DNA of 64,000 nt, from the NCBI GenBank assembly GCA_902522775.1, contig CABYWQ010000004.1:108464-172463 (forward strand). Reading direction: 5' to 3'. This DNA comes from Eutrophosalina sp902522775 (GTDB taxonomy: Bacteria; Bacteroidota; Bacteroidia; Flavobacteriales; Flavobacteriaceae). A program made the position numbers and the translations under genes. Below the pieces are notes generated by a model, which was not told the DNA's origin, did no database searches, and saw nothing but the letters and a program-made list of their open reading frames with translations. This document shows, piece after piece, positions 41,925 to 49,726 of the stretch; within the stretch, counting starts at the first letter, position 1, and every line of letters begins with the position of its first letter.

Positions 41925-42585
41925 TTATATTAAAAAAATACTATTTGCATTTCTTTTAGTTACAACAATTTGCGCTAAATCACAAAATACACAAAAAGTT
42001 GAAGTTGTAAAAAATTACAATCAAATCTCAGACCTCTTTGAAGAATTAGGTCAAAATGAATTAAAATTAGATTTAATTGATATTCTGAGTTTACCAGCTT
42101 TTGATATAACCTATGAAAGAATTAAAGATCCTTATTCTTCGTATGGCTTAAGCCTTTTTTTAAATGTAAGTGATAACGATTCAGCTTCTAGAAATTGGAC
42201 TGATAAATTATCGTTGACTCCCTTCTACCGATTTTATTTTTTTAATAAAAAAGATTATGGTGGTGCTGGATTTTTTGCTGAGGTATTCACTAAATTTTCA
42301 TTTGGTAAACATGATGTAGAATATTATAACTTTAACCCTGATCCAAATAGCTCTGGTATAAATAGCTGGGAAACAATTGAAGAGAACTTTTTTGATATTG
42401 CACCTGGAGCTGCAATCGGTCAAAAATGGGTTAATAAAAAAGGGTGGACATTCGAAATTTCTTTTGGAGTAGGCCGGTTTCTACTAAATAAAGATAAAAA
42501 CAACCAAGAGCCTGGAAGAGAAGTTACTTCAATAAGGCCTGAATTATTTTTAAGAGGAGGTTTTTCTATAGGAAAAAGATTTTGA
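41905..42585 (+). CDS. DUF3575-like outer-membrane protein
   Basis: The protein has an N-terminal signal (KKILFAFLLVTTICAKS) and a beta-strand-rich body: LIDILSLPAFDITYERI, SLFLNVSDND, KLSLTPFYRFYFFN, GGAGFFAEVFTKFSFG, RPELFLRGGFSIGKRF. This resembles DUF3575-type outer-membrane proteins. The ATG at 41905 overlaps copy B by 20 bases and adds a few odd residues (MSIVWNNY). ATT at 41929, after the copy B stop, would give the ideal leader, so either start is possible. The TGA stop abuts TCA of the convergent DUF6150 gene (TGATCA). Confidence 0.68.
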   Translation: MSIVWNNYIKKILFAFLLVTTICAKSQNTQKVEVVKNYNQISDLFEELGQNELKLDLIDILSLPAFDITYERIKDPYSSYGLSLFLNVSDNDSASRNWTDKLSLTPFYRFYFFNKKDYGGAGFFAEVFTKFSFGKHDVEYYNFNPDPNSSGINSWETIEENFFDIAPGAAIGQKWVNKKGWTFEISFGVGRFLLNKDKNNQEPGREVTSIRPELFLRGGFSIGKRF

Positions 42586-42918
42586 TCAATACAATAAAAA
42601 CTTTTTGCTTTTATTTTTCCACCCAGTTTGGGATTTGTATTTAACGAAATATATTTTTAAATCACTTTGCGAACTATAATCAACAAAGTAGATTTTTTTG
42701 TCAGATTGCGATGAATAATCCACAAAATACCACAACCCTTCATTACCTTTTGCATGAGATTGATAATCAACTTTGAAGACCTTTAAATCTGCCTGAGATT
42801 CATAATCTACAACAAAAACTTTTATATCAGATTGTGAAGCATAATCAGTTGAAAATACTTTTTGAGAATAGGATTTATTTAAAAATATCAATAAAAAAAA
42901 TAAAGTTAATTTCTTCAT
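42586..42918 (-). CDS. DUF6150 repeat protein (VDYxSQAD repeats)
   Basis: The 110-residue protein has a signal peptide (KSYSQ) followed by six near-tandem 13-residue units: V-F/Y-x-V-D-Y-x-S-Q-x-D, with VDYESQAD the clearest, ending KYKSQTG. A short insert (HAKGNEGLW) separates units 3 and 4. Such DUF6150 proteins are exported and probably form stacked beta strands; their role is unknown. Codons vary between units, so selection acts on the protein and not on the DNA repeat. Confidence 0.85.
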   Translation of the reverse strand: MKKLTLFFLLIFLNKSYSQKVFSTDYASQSDIKVFVVDYESQADLKVFKVDYQSHAKGNEGLWYFVDYSSQSDKKIYFVDYSSQSDLKIYFVKYKSQTGWKNKSKKFLLY

Positions 42919-42934
42919 CTTATTATTTAAAATT

Positions 42935-42942
42935 CAAACTTA
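42935..42942 (-). promoter_or_regulatory. Candidate -7 promoter element for the DUF6150 gene
   Basis: The minus strand reads TAAGTTTG, a match to TAnnTTTG, ending 16 bases before the ATG at 42918. The divergent OsmC gene starts 56 bases away on the plus strand. Confidence 0.35.
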
Positions 42943-42997
42943 ATGCCATTGTAAATTTTTATTAAATTAGACTTAATTTAATCGATAACTTTAATTT

Positions 42998-43417
42998 ATG
43001 AAAAGAAAAATAATTGCAGTTTGGAAAGGTGATGGTGCTGACGGTAATGGATTTTTAACAGCACAAAGTGGTGCTTTTAATAATATGCCCTATAGTTTTA
43101 AAACTAGATTTGAAAATGATAATGGTGAACTAGGAACAAATCCAGAAGAATTAATTGCCGGCGCTTTAGCGGGCTGTTTCAATATGAAATTAAGTTTTGT
43201 ATTGAATGAGTCTAATTACAGTCCTGATGAATTAAATACAGAAGCAGTGTTAACTTTTGAGGATGGAAAAATAATTTCAGTTGACTTAAATTTAAATGCA
43301 AAAATATCGGATATAAATGATGAAAAGTTTAATGAATTAGCTCAAGAGGCGAAAGATAATTGTCCAATATCAGGAGCTTTAAACTGTCAAATTAATCTAA
43401 ATTCATCTTTAGTTTAA
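42998..43417 (+). CDS. OsmC family peroxidase
   Basis: OsmC proteins reduce organic hydroperoxides using two cysteines. The 139-residue protein has GALAGCFNMKLSF with C60 and KDNCPISGAL with C122, the usual pair, and the TNPEELIAGALAGC context. Length fits. TAACTTTA four bases before the ATG resembles a -7 box. The stop shares TTAA with the convergent PqqB-like gene. Confidence 0.92.
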   Translation: MKRKIIAVWKGDGADGNGFLTAQSGAFNNMPYSFKTRFENDNGELGTNPEELIAGALAGCFNMKLSFVLNESNYSPDELNTEAVLTFEDGKIISVDLNLNAKISDINDEKFNELAQEAKDNCPISGALNCQINLNSSLV

Positions 43418-44334
43418 AGTTCTAATTTTATCCCCTCCTCAGCAATATTATACCCCTTTGCTGTAACATATTTATATTCATCGCTGTTTTTATCAAGTAA
43501 TGGATTTGTATGGTTTAGATGTATAAAATATATTTTATTTTTTTCGTTTGTATCTAGCTCATCGAATAATTCCATGCTTTCAATTACAAAAGGGTGAGGT
43601 ATTTCGGAAATATCTCTGTAATTAATTTCTTTTGAATTGTAAAAAGTAGCATCGATTAAAGCATAATCTACTTTCATTATTTCATCCACAATTGAAGTTT
43701 CCCACAAATACCACTTATCAATGTCAGGGATGAAAAGAGCTGTTTTGTTGGGGCCATAAATTTTATAACCAACTGTTTCAGAAAATTCCGCTCTGTGAGG
43801 AACTTCAATTGGTTGAATAATAACATTTGGATCAATTGAGAACTTTGAATTATTATTTATTTCTTTAATTGAAATATTTTTTAAAGAAATTAATTGACTC
43901 CATGGACCATTATTTTCTAAAAATTTTTTCATCCTTGGCATTGCGTAAACATTTATTGACTTAGAATTTAAAGCTTCTCTTCCAAAATACATTAAACCTG
44001 TATAATGTCCAATGTGTGCATGCGTCAAAAAAATACCTTTTAAGTCTTTCTTAATTCTATCACCCATAAAATTCAACTGTTCATTAATATCAGGAGAAGC
44101 ATCAAATAGATATGATTCATTATTTTCGTTGTTAATTAACATAATTGATGTTACATATCTTCTATTTTCATAATTTTCGCAGCATAACTTATTTGATCCT
44201 AAATGTGGTAAACCTCCATCCTGAACAACTCCGAGGACCTTTAAACTGAAGTTTGGTTTAGTTTGATTAAATACAGATAATGGTATAAAAAAAATTAATA
44301 TTAATAAGTATAATTTGGATTTCAAATCAATCAA
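43414..44334 (-). CDS. PqqB-like metallo-beta-lactamase-fold hydrolase, exported
   Basis: The 306-residue protein has a signal peptide (FFIPLSVFNQ) and the MBL motif THAHIGH (H105, H107, H110). KVLGVVQDGGLPHLG near residues 32-46 with CCENY, and PHRAEFSETVGYKIYGPNKTALFIPDIDKW near 184-213, match PqqB-related proteins. No other pqq genes are in the window, so it is named by fold only. It overlaps the upstream thioesterase gene by eight bases. Confidence 0.86.
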   Translation of the reverse strand: MIDLKSKLYLLILIFFIPLSVFNQTKPNFSLKVLGVVQDGGLPHLGSNKLCCENYENRRYVTSIMLINNENNESYLFDASPDINEQLNFMGDRIKKDLKGIFLTHAHIGHYTGLMYFGREALNSKSINVYAMPRMKKFLENNGPWSQLISLKNISIKEINNNSKFSIDPNVIIQPIEVPHRAEFSETVGYKIYGPNKTALFIPDIDKWYLWETSIVDEIMKVDYALIDATFYNSKEINYRDISEIPHPFVIESMELFDELDTNEKNKIYFIHLNHTNPLLDKNSDEYKYVTAKGYNIAEEGIKLEL

Positions 44335-44836
44335 AAATTGCTTTGAGTTCAGATGCTTCGCTCGGTATCATTTTACCTGCTAAAACTAAACTTAATTGTC
44401 TTCTTCTTAAGGCAGCATCATATCTATTAATTTCTATATCAGTCTGAGGAATTAATTTGGGAACCTTGACTGGCTTTCCTTGTCTGTTGACCGCCACAAA
44501 TGTATAAATTGCCTCATTTACTTTAAACTTTTCTGGATGTATTTTATTTTGTTTCCATACATCAATAAATACTTCCATTGAGGTAGTGAAAGCTCTTGAA
44601 ACTTTTGCCTCAATAGTTAGAATGCTTCCGTTGGGTACAGGCTCTCCAAAAGAGACATTATTAATTGAAGCGGTCACAACTACACTTCCAGAATGTTTGA
44701 TTGCTGCAATACTTGCGACTTTATCCATTCTTGCAAGTAATTCACCTCCAAAAAGGTTGTTTAAACTGTTTGTGTCAGCTGGTAGTACAAAATCTGTTTG
44801 AATTGTTTTTGAATCTTCCGGAGATTTAGCTTTCAT
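44327..44836 (-). CDS. Acyl-CoA thioesterase, hotdog fold
   Basis: The 169-residue enzyme has TNSLNNLFGGELLARMDKVASIAAIKHSG near 23-50, the hotdog helix with the catalytic aspartate (D37), and the strand VTASINNVSFGEPVPNG near 54-70, then TFVAVNRQGKPVKVPKL. This is the YciA/acyl-CoA hydrolase type. Substrate chain length is not clear. Confidence 0.9.
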   Translation of the reverse strand: MKAKSPEDSKTIQTDFVLPADTNSLNNLFGGELLARMDKVASIAAIKHSGSVVVTASINNVSFGEPVPNGSILTIEAKVSRAFTTSMEVFIDVWKQNKIHPEKFKVNEAIYTFVAVNRQGKPVKVPKLIPQTDIEINRYDAALRRRQLSLVLAGKMIPSEASELKAIFD

Positions 44837-44840
44837 AATA

Positions 44841-45767
44841 TTATTCTAAATCAAAAATCCAAGCATCTTTATTATCAGAATTTTGAAATTTTCTCAATGC
44901 AATTACAGCATCCTTACGGTTAGAAAAATTATCAAATGAAACAGGAATTAATCCCTTTTCATTAATTGGAAGTTTTGATGGGTTATATCCTTTGTTAGTT
45001 AAACTATTTATTAGATTATCTGCATTGGATTCTAGTCTAAATGCACCAGCTATTATGTGATATTTATTATATGTTTGTTTTGGAATTGTAAACTCAACAG
45101 CGGGCAAAACACCAAAATCAAAAATTGCTTTATCTAGTTTATTAATTGACTTATTTCTAACTTCGTTTTGAAAAGACATTTCATTGTTAAAAATAAAATC
45201 ATTGTATCTGTTTTCAATAAAAAATGTACCAGCAATCATTGCAAAAAAAACGGCTGCTAATCTTAGAGGTTGTAAAATTTTAGCACCTGATTTATCTTTA
45301 TTTAATTCATTATATTTTCTTAAAGACTCATTATTGTATGTATGTATTTTTCTTTCAATTTTACTGACATAAATCGGAGAAAGACCAAAAGATTCAATAA
45401 AATGATTAGAATCTAAATCTGGTTTAAAAACTAAATTTTCATCTTTATTAAAACTTAGCTCACCCAGATCTTTTAAAAGTAATGGCTCTTTATTAATGAC
45501 TCTTTTCCATTTAACAACTTCTTCGTGAATTTTTTTTACTGCTTGATCGTATGAAATATTGTTTTCTTTTGAAATAAAACTTGCCAAAAGTCCATCATTA
45601 TTTTTAATCTTAGAATTAAAAGTAATTCGACGAGATGGAGGATAGAACTTAGATTCTTCTTTTTTATATATTGAAGGAAATCTATTAGCAATAAAACTTC
45701 CAAAATCTGGAATTGTTACACAATCATTTGTGTAGATAAGCTCTTTGATTAAGTTTTCTAATTGCAT
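44841..45767 (-). CDS. HU-CCDC81 and SPOR domain protein
   Basis: The 308-residue protein has an N-terminal HU-like domain (VTIPDFGSFIANRFPSIY near 17-34) and the CCDC81-type repeat LKDLGELSFNKDENLVFKPD near 98-117, a membrane helix (ILQPLRLAAVFFAMIAGTFFI) near 165-185, and a C-terminal SPOR domain (YHIIAGAFRLESNADNLINSLTNKGY). SPOR binds denuded peptidoglycan at the division site. This architecture is typical of Bacteroidota. It ends four bases before the thioesterase start. Confidence 0.9.
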   Translation of the reverse strand: MQLENLIKELIYTNDCVTIPDFGSFIANRFPSIYKKEESKFYPPSRRITFNSKIKNNDGLLASFISKENNISYDQAVKKIHEEVVKWKRVINKEPLLLKDLGELSFNKDENLVFKPDLDSNHFIESFGLSPIYVSKIERKIHTYNNESLRKYNELNKDKSGAKILQPLRLAAVFFAMIAGTFFIENRYNDFIFNNEMSFQNEVRNKSINKLDKAIFDFGVLPAVEFTIPKQTYNKYHIIAGAFRLESNADNLINSLTNKGYNPSKLPINEKGLIPVSFDNFSNRKDAVIALRKFQNSDNKDAWIFDLE

Positions 45768-45803
45768 TAACTAAATTTAAGCTTTTTGATTAAAATAAAA
45801 TAA

Positions 45804-46766
45804 TTAATAACCAAGTTTTGTTTTCACTCTTTTTAATACACTACTTGCTGTGTCTAAAGCTTTAGAAGCACCTTTGCTGAGTACATTATCAATTTCATTT
45901 TTATTTGACATGAGATAGGAATATCTATTTCTTTGATCTTTGTATTTATCTAAAATCAATTCAAAAAGATCCATTTTTGCATGCCCATAACCATAACCAC
46001 CAGATTTATACTTATTTTCAACAATTTTCGTATCACCTTTTTCAGCAATAAGTCTAAATATTTTATGCACATTACAATTTTCAAAATCTTTCGGAGAATC
46101 TAATGGCGTACTGTCAGTTTGAATTGTCATTATTTGTTTTTTAAGCTGCTTTTCACTTAGGAAAATATCGATAATATTACCCTTAGATTTACTCATCTTC
46201 TCTCCATTTGTCCCAGTAATATACTTTGTGGATTCATTAATTATTGCCTCAGGTAAAACAAATGTATCTCCATGCTTATTATTAAATTTTACTGCAACAT
46301 CCCTTGTTATTTCTAAATGCTGAAGTTGATCTTTTCCAACTGGTACATAATTTGAATCATACAATAAAATATCAGCAGCCATAAGCATTGGGTAAGTAAA
46401 TAATCCAACATTAACATCTTTTAAATTTTCAGACTTATCTTTAAATGAATGAGCTAGAGTCAATCTTTGAAACGGAAAATACGTTGAAAGAATCCATGCA
46501 AGTTCAGTTGTTAATGGAACATCTGATTGTTTATAAAAAATTGTCTTTTCAGTATCTAAACCAAAAGATAACCATGCAGCTGCAGTAGAGTATGTGTTTT
46601 CTTTAAGCTCAACTGGATCTTTAATTTGTGTTAAAGAATGAAGATCTGCAATGAAAAGATATGACTCATTATTTTTAGATTTCTCAATTGCAGGAACAAT
46701 TGCACCTAAAATATTACCCAAATGTGGAGTTCCAGTGCTTTGTATTCCAGTTAATATCCTTGACAT
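45804..46766 (-). CDS. trpS: TrpS, tryptophanyl-tRNA synthetase
   Basis: This class I synthetase charges tRNA-Trp. I chose the ATG at 46766, giving the normal start SRILTGIQSTGTPHLGN, where PHLG is the HIGH-type motif; the longer ORF adds a hydrophobic run that looks like chance. The 320-residue protein has YDSNYVPVGKDQLQHLE near 144-160 and KMSKSKGN near 190 (the KMSKS loop). A -7-type box lies six bases upstream. Confidence 0.94.
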   Translation of the reverse strand: MSRILTGIQSTGTPHLGNILGAIVPAIEKSKNNESYLFIADLHSLTQIKDPVELKENTYSTAAAWLSFGLDTEKTIFYKQSDVPLTTELAWILSTYFPFQRLTLAHSFKDKSENLKDVNVGLFTYPMLMAADILLYDSNYVPVGKDQLQHLEITRDVAVKFNNKHGDTFVLPEAIINESTKYITGTNGEKMSKSKGNIIDIFLSEKQLKKQIMTIQTDSTPLDSPKDFENCNVHKIFRLIAEKGDTKIVENKYKSGGYGYGHAKMDLFELILDKYKDQRNRYSYLMSNKNEIDNVLSKGASKALDTASSVLKRVKTKLGY

Positions 46767-46772
46767 TATTAA

Positions 46773-46780
46773 CAAAAGTA
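46773..46780 (-). promoter_or_regulatory. Candidate -7 promoter element for trpS
   Basis: The minus strand reads TACTTTTG, matching TAnnTTTG, six bases before the trpS ATG. A TTTG 22 bases upstream (TATTTG at about 46803-46808, minus strand) may be the -33 element. The divergent plsC gene has the same box. Confidence 0.55.
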
Positions 46781-46810
46781 ATAGTTTTAAAAACATTAAT
46801 TACAAATACT

Positions 46811-46818
46811 TACTTTTG
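46811..46818 (+). promoter_or_regulatory. Candidate -7 promoter element for plsC
   Basis: TACTTTTG ends four bases before the GTG at 46823. The mRNA would begin at or next to the start codon. It mirrors the box of the divergent trpS gene, 30 bases away. Confidence 0.5.
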
Positions 46819-46822
46819 AAAC

Positions 46823-47584
46823 GTGATTAAAGCAATCAAAGTTTTTTTAATAGCTGTTTGGAATGTATGGTTCTACATTCTAGGATTTATTGGTATTGTT
46901 ATTAGTCTACCATTTTTATTTATTTTTTCTGTAAAAGAAAGTTATTATCCTTATTTCTATTGGGTTGCAAGAAATATTTGGTCTAATATTATTATGTATG
47001 GAATGGGTTTCTATCCTGAAATAAACTTTAAACAACGTATCATAAAAGGTAAAAGTTATATGCTTGTATCCAACCATAAAAGTATGATAGACATAATGCT
47101 TATGCTCTCTCTAAGTAAAGATCCAATTGTTTTTGTAGGGAAAAAAGAGTTAGAAAAAATTCCACTATTTGGATATTTCTATAGAAGAGTCTGTATTCTT
47201 GTTGATAGGTCAAGTCCTGAAAGTAGAAAAGAGGTATATACTAAAGCAATTAAAAGACTGGATACTGGTATTTCTGTTTGTATTTTTCCTGAAGGAGGGG
47301 TGCCTGATCCTAGCGTAATTTTAGACAAGTTTAAAAATGGTGCTTTCAGTCTTGCAATTCAATTTCAAATTCCAATAGTCCCTATAACTTTTTTAGACTG
47401 TGAAAAAAAATTCCCCTACTTTTTTGCATATAATCATTTTTATGGCTCGCCTGGAAAACTTCGTGCAAATGTTCATGAATTTATTGAAACTAAAGGTCTA
47501 AATCATGAAAATAAAGAGTTCTTAAAAGAAAAAGTTTATGATATTCTGCACAAAGATTTATTATCTAACTCTTCTCAGAATTAA
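46823..47584 (+). CDS. plsC: PlsC-type 1-acylglycerol-3-phosphate acyltransferase
   Basis: This membrane enzyme acylates lysophosphatidic acid in phospholipid synthesis. The 253-residue protein starts at GTG, has an N-terminal membrane helix, NHKSMIDIM (NHxxxxD) near 84-92, and FPEGGVPD near 152-159, followed by KNGAFSLAIQFQIPIVPITF. The 3' end overlaps recA by 20 bases on the other strand, so the two ends encode both proteins. Confidence 0.93.
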   Translation: MIKAIKVFLIAVWNVWFYILGFIGIVISLPFLFIFSVKESYYPYFYWVARNIWSNIIMYGMGFYPEINFKQRIIKGKSYMLVSNHKSMIDIMLMLSLSKDPIVFVGKKELEKIPLFGYFYRRVCILVDRSSPESRKEVYTKAIKRLDTGISVCIFPEGGVPDPSVILDKFKNGAFSLAIQFQIPIVPITFLDCEKKFPYFFAYNHFYGSPGKLRANVHEFIETKGLNHENKEFLKEKVYDILHKDLLSNSSQN

Positions 47585-48572
47585 GAACTTCTGAAATTTT
47601 CTTTTCTAACTCTTCACAAAGCTCTGGATTATCTTTGAGTAAATTTTTGACAGAATCTCTACCTTGGCCAAGTTTAGTTTCACCATAGCTAAACCAGGAT
47701 CCACTCTTGTCAATTATACCCGCATTAGTACCTATATCCAGTATTTCTCCAATTTTGGAAATCCCTTCACCATACATAATGTCAAACTCACATACCCTGA
47801 ATGGTGGAGCAACTTTATTTTTTACAACCTTGACTCTAGTCTTATTCCCTTGTGCATTTCCTGATGAATCTTTCAGCTGAGTTGATCTTCTTATGTCTAA
47901 TCTTACAGAAGCATAAAATTTTAGAGCATTACCACCTGTGGTTGTTTCAGGATTACCAAACATTACTCCAATTTTTTCTCTTAATTGATTTATAAAAAAT
48001 ACAGTACAATTTGTTTTACTAATAGTTGAAGTTAATTTTCTTAAAGCTTGTGACATAAGTCTTGCATGTAATCCCATTTTTGAATCTCCCATCTCACCCT
48101 CAATTTCACTTTTGGGAGTTAGTGCAGCAACGGAATCGATTACAATTACATCAATTGCACCGGATCTAATCAAATTGTCAGCTATTTCTAAGGCTTGTTC
48201 ACCATGATCAGGTTGAGATATAATTAATTCATCAATATTAACTCCTAGATTTTGTGCATAAAATCGGTCAAATGCATGCTCAGCGTCGATGAAGGCAGCA
48301 ATTCCACCAATTTTTTGACACTCAGCAATTGCATGTAAAGTTAAAGTTGTCTTACCAGAAGATTCAGGCCCATAAATTTCAACTACTCTGCCTCTTGGAT
48401 ATCCACCAATTCCTAGTGAATAATCTAATCCAATTGAACCTGTAGGAATAAATTCAATATCCTCATGAACTGAGTCTCCCATCTTCATAACAGTACCTTT
48501 TCCGTATGTTTTATCCAATCTGTCTAATGTAAGTTGAAGGGCTTTTAATTTAGAATCTTTTTCTGAGCTCAT
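47565..48572 (-). CDS. recA: RecA recombinase
   Basis: RecA is the ATP-driven strand-exchange protein of homologous recombination and the SOS response. The 335-residue protein has the P-loop GPESSGKT at 68-75, EHAFD near 97-101, SVAALTPKSEIEGEMGD near 147-163 and TTTGGNALKFYASVRLDIRR near 210-229. Start MSSEKDSKLKALQLTLDRLDK is typical. The 3' end overlaps plsC by 20 bases. Confidence 0.98.
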   Translation of the reverse strand: MSSEKDSKLKALQLTLDRLDKTYGKGTVMKMGDSVHEDIEFIPTGSIGLDYSLGIGGYPRGRVVEIYGPESSGKTTLTLHAIAECQKIGGIAAFIDAEHAFDRFYAQNLGVNIDELIISQPDHGEQALEIADNLIRSGAIDVIVIDSVAALTPKSEIEGEMGDSKMGLHARLMSQALRKLTSTISKTNCTVFFINQLREKIGVMFGNPETTTGGNALKFYASVRLDIRRSTQLKDSSGNAQGNKTRVKVVKNKVAPPFRVCEFDIMYGEGISKIGEILDIGTNAGIIDKSGSWFSYGETKLGQGRDSVKNLLKDNPELCEELEKKISEVLNSEKS

Positions 48573-48644
48573 ATAAGGAATTTTAAAAATTTGATATTAA
48601 TAAAAATACGATTTTATTTAGAAAAAGTGATAATATAAATAGCT

Positions 48645-48652
48645 TACATTTG
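48645..48652 (+). promoter_or_regulatory. Candidate -7 promoter element for trhO
   Basis: TACATTTG matches TAnnTTTG, 28 bases before the trhO ATG, so a short leader of about 22 bases is expected. It lies in the 108-base gap between divergent recA and trhO. Confidence 0.4.
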
Positions 48653-48680
48653 TATTAAATTTTGGTAAAATAATTTAAAA

Positions 48681-49715
48681 ATGCAATTATATAACAAGCT
48701 AAGCAAAAAAGAAAGGCTTGATCTGATTAATAAAGCTGGTGAAAAGAGGCTTACCCTTTCATTTTATAAATATTCCAAAATTAAAAACACCTTTATTTTT
48801 AGAAATTTTCTATTTGTCCATTTAGACAAACTTAATGTTCTTGGAAGAATTTACATTGCAAGCGAGGGGATTAATGCACAACTTTCAGTCCCTGCCAGTA
48901 AATTACTTGAATTTAAAAATTCAATTGATAGTATTTCATTTTTAAATGGAGTTAGATTAAATATTGCAATTGAGCACAATAATGAAGCTTTTTTAAAGTT
49001 GAAAATAAAAATTAAAGAAAAAATAGTCGCTGATGGATTAAATCTTAATGATTATGACTTAAATGTTCATGGTAAACATGTAAATGCTGAAGAATTTAAT
49101 GAGCTATTAGAGAACAAGAATACCATAACCATTGATATGAGAAACCACTATGAAAGCGAAGTAGGTCGTTTTAAAGGAGCCAGCTTACCTGATGTTGATA
49201 CATTCAGAGAATCACTTCCCTTAATTAAAAATAAATATAAAAGCTATAAAAAAAATAGAAAAATTTTAATGTACTGTACTGGTGGAATACGATGTGAAAA
49301 AGCTAGTGCATATTTACTAAAGAATGGATTTAAAAATGTATATCAATTAAATGGCGGTATCATTGAATATGCTAGACAAGTAAAAGAAAATAAAATTGAA
49401 AATAAGTTCGTAGGTAAAAACTTTGTTTTTGATAATAGATTAGGAGAGAGAATTTCAAATGATATTATTTCAAATTGTCACCAATGTGGAGAAAAATGTG
49501 ATGAACATACAAATTGTAACAATGAAGCATGTCATTTACTTTTTATTCAATGTGAAGATTGTAAAAAAAAATATGAAGGATGTTGTAGCAAAAAATGTAA
49601 TGAAATTTATTCCATGCCCATAGAGAAACAAAAAGAATTTAGACAGGGGAAAAAAAGTAGTAACAAAATTTTTAAAAAAGGTAGATTTAAAAAAACTACA
49701 ATTAATCAAGTTTAA
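48681..49715 (+). CDS. trhO: TrhO, tRNA uridine-34 hydroxylase (rhodanese domain)
   Basis: TrhO makes 5-hydroxyuridine at position 34 of some tRNAs, using oxygen. The 344-residue protein has an N-terminal UPF0176-type domain (GRIYIASEGINAQLS near 55-69), a rhodanese domain with catalytic loop YCTGGIRCEKA (C199 and C205) near 198-208, and a Cys-rich C-terminal section (CHQCGEKCDEH, CKKKYEGCCSKKC) that may bind zinc. It lies 11 bases before ricT. Confidence 0.9.
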   Translation: MQLYNKLSKKERLDLINKAGEKRLTLSFYKYSKIKNTFIFRNFLFVHLDKLNVLGRIYIASEGINAQLSVPASKLLEFKNSIDSISFLNGVRLNIAIEHNNEAFLKLKIKIKEKIVADGLNLNDYDLNVHGKHVNAEEFNELLENKNTITIDMRNHYESEVGRFKGASLPDVDTFRESLPLIKNKYKSYKKNRKILMYCTGGIRCEKASAYLLKNGFKNVYQLNGGIIEYARQVKENKIENKFVGKNFVFDNRLGERISNDIISNCHQCGEKCDEHTNCNNEACHLLFIQCEDCKKKYEGCCSKKCNEIYSMPIEKQKEFRQGKKSSNKIFKKGRFKKTTINQV

Positions 49716-49726
49716 TTTATCATAAT

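Noticed and set aside
42620..42860. Short repeats read first as a CRISPR-like or minisatellite array
   Set aside because: The units are contiguous, code for protein repeats, differ at the DNA level, and have no spacers or cas genes nearby.
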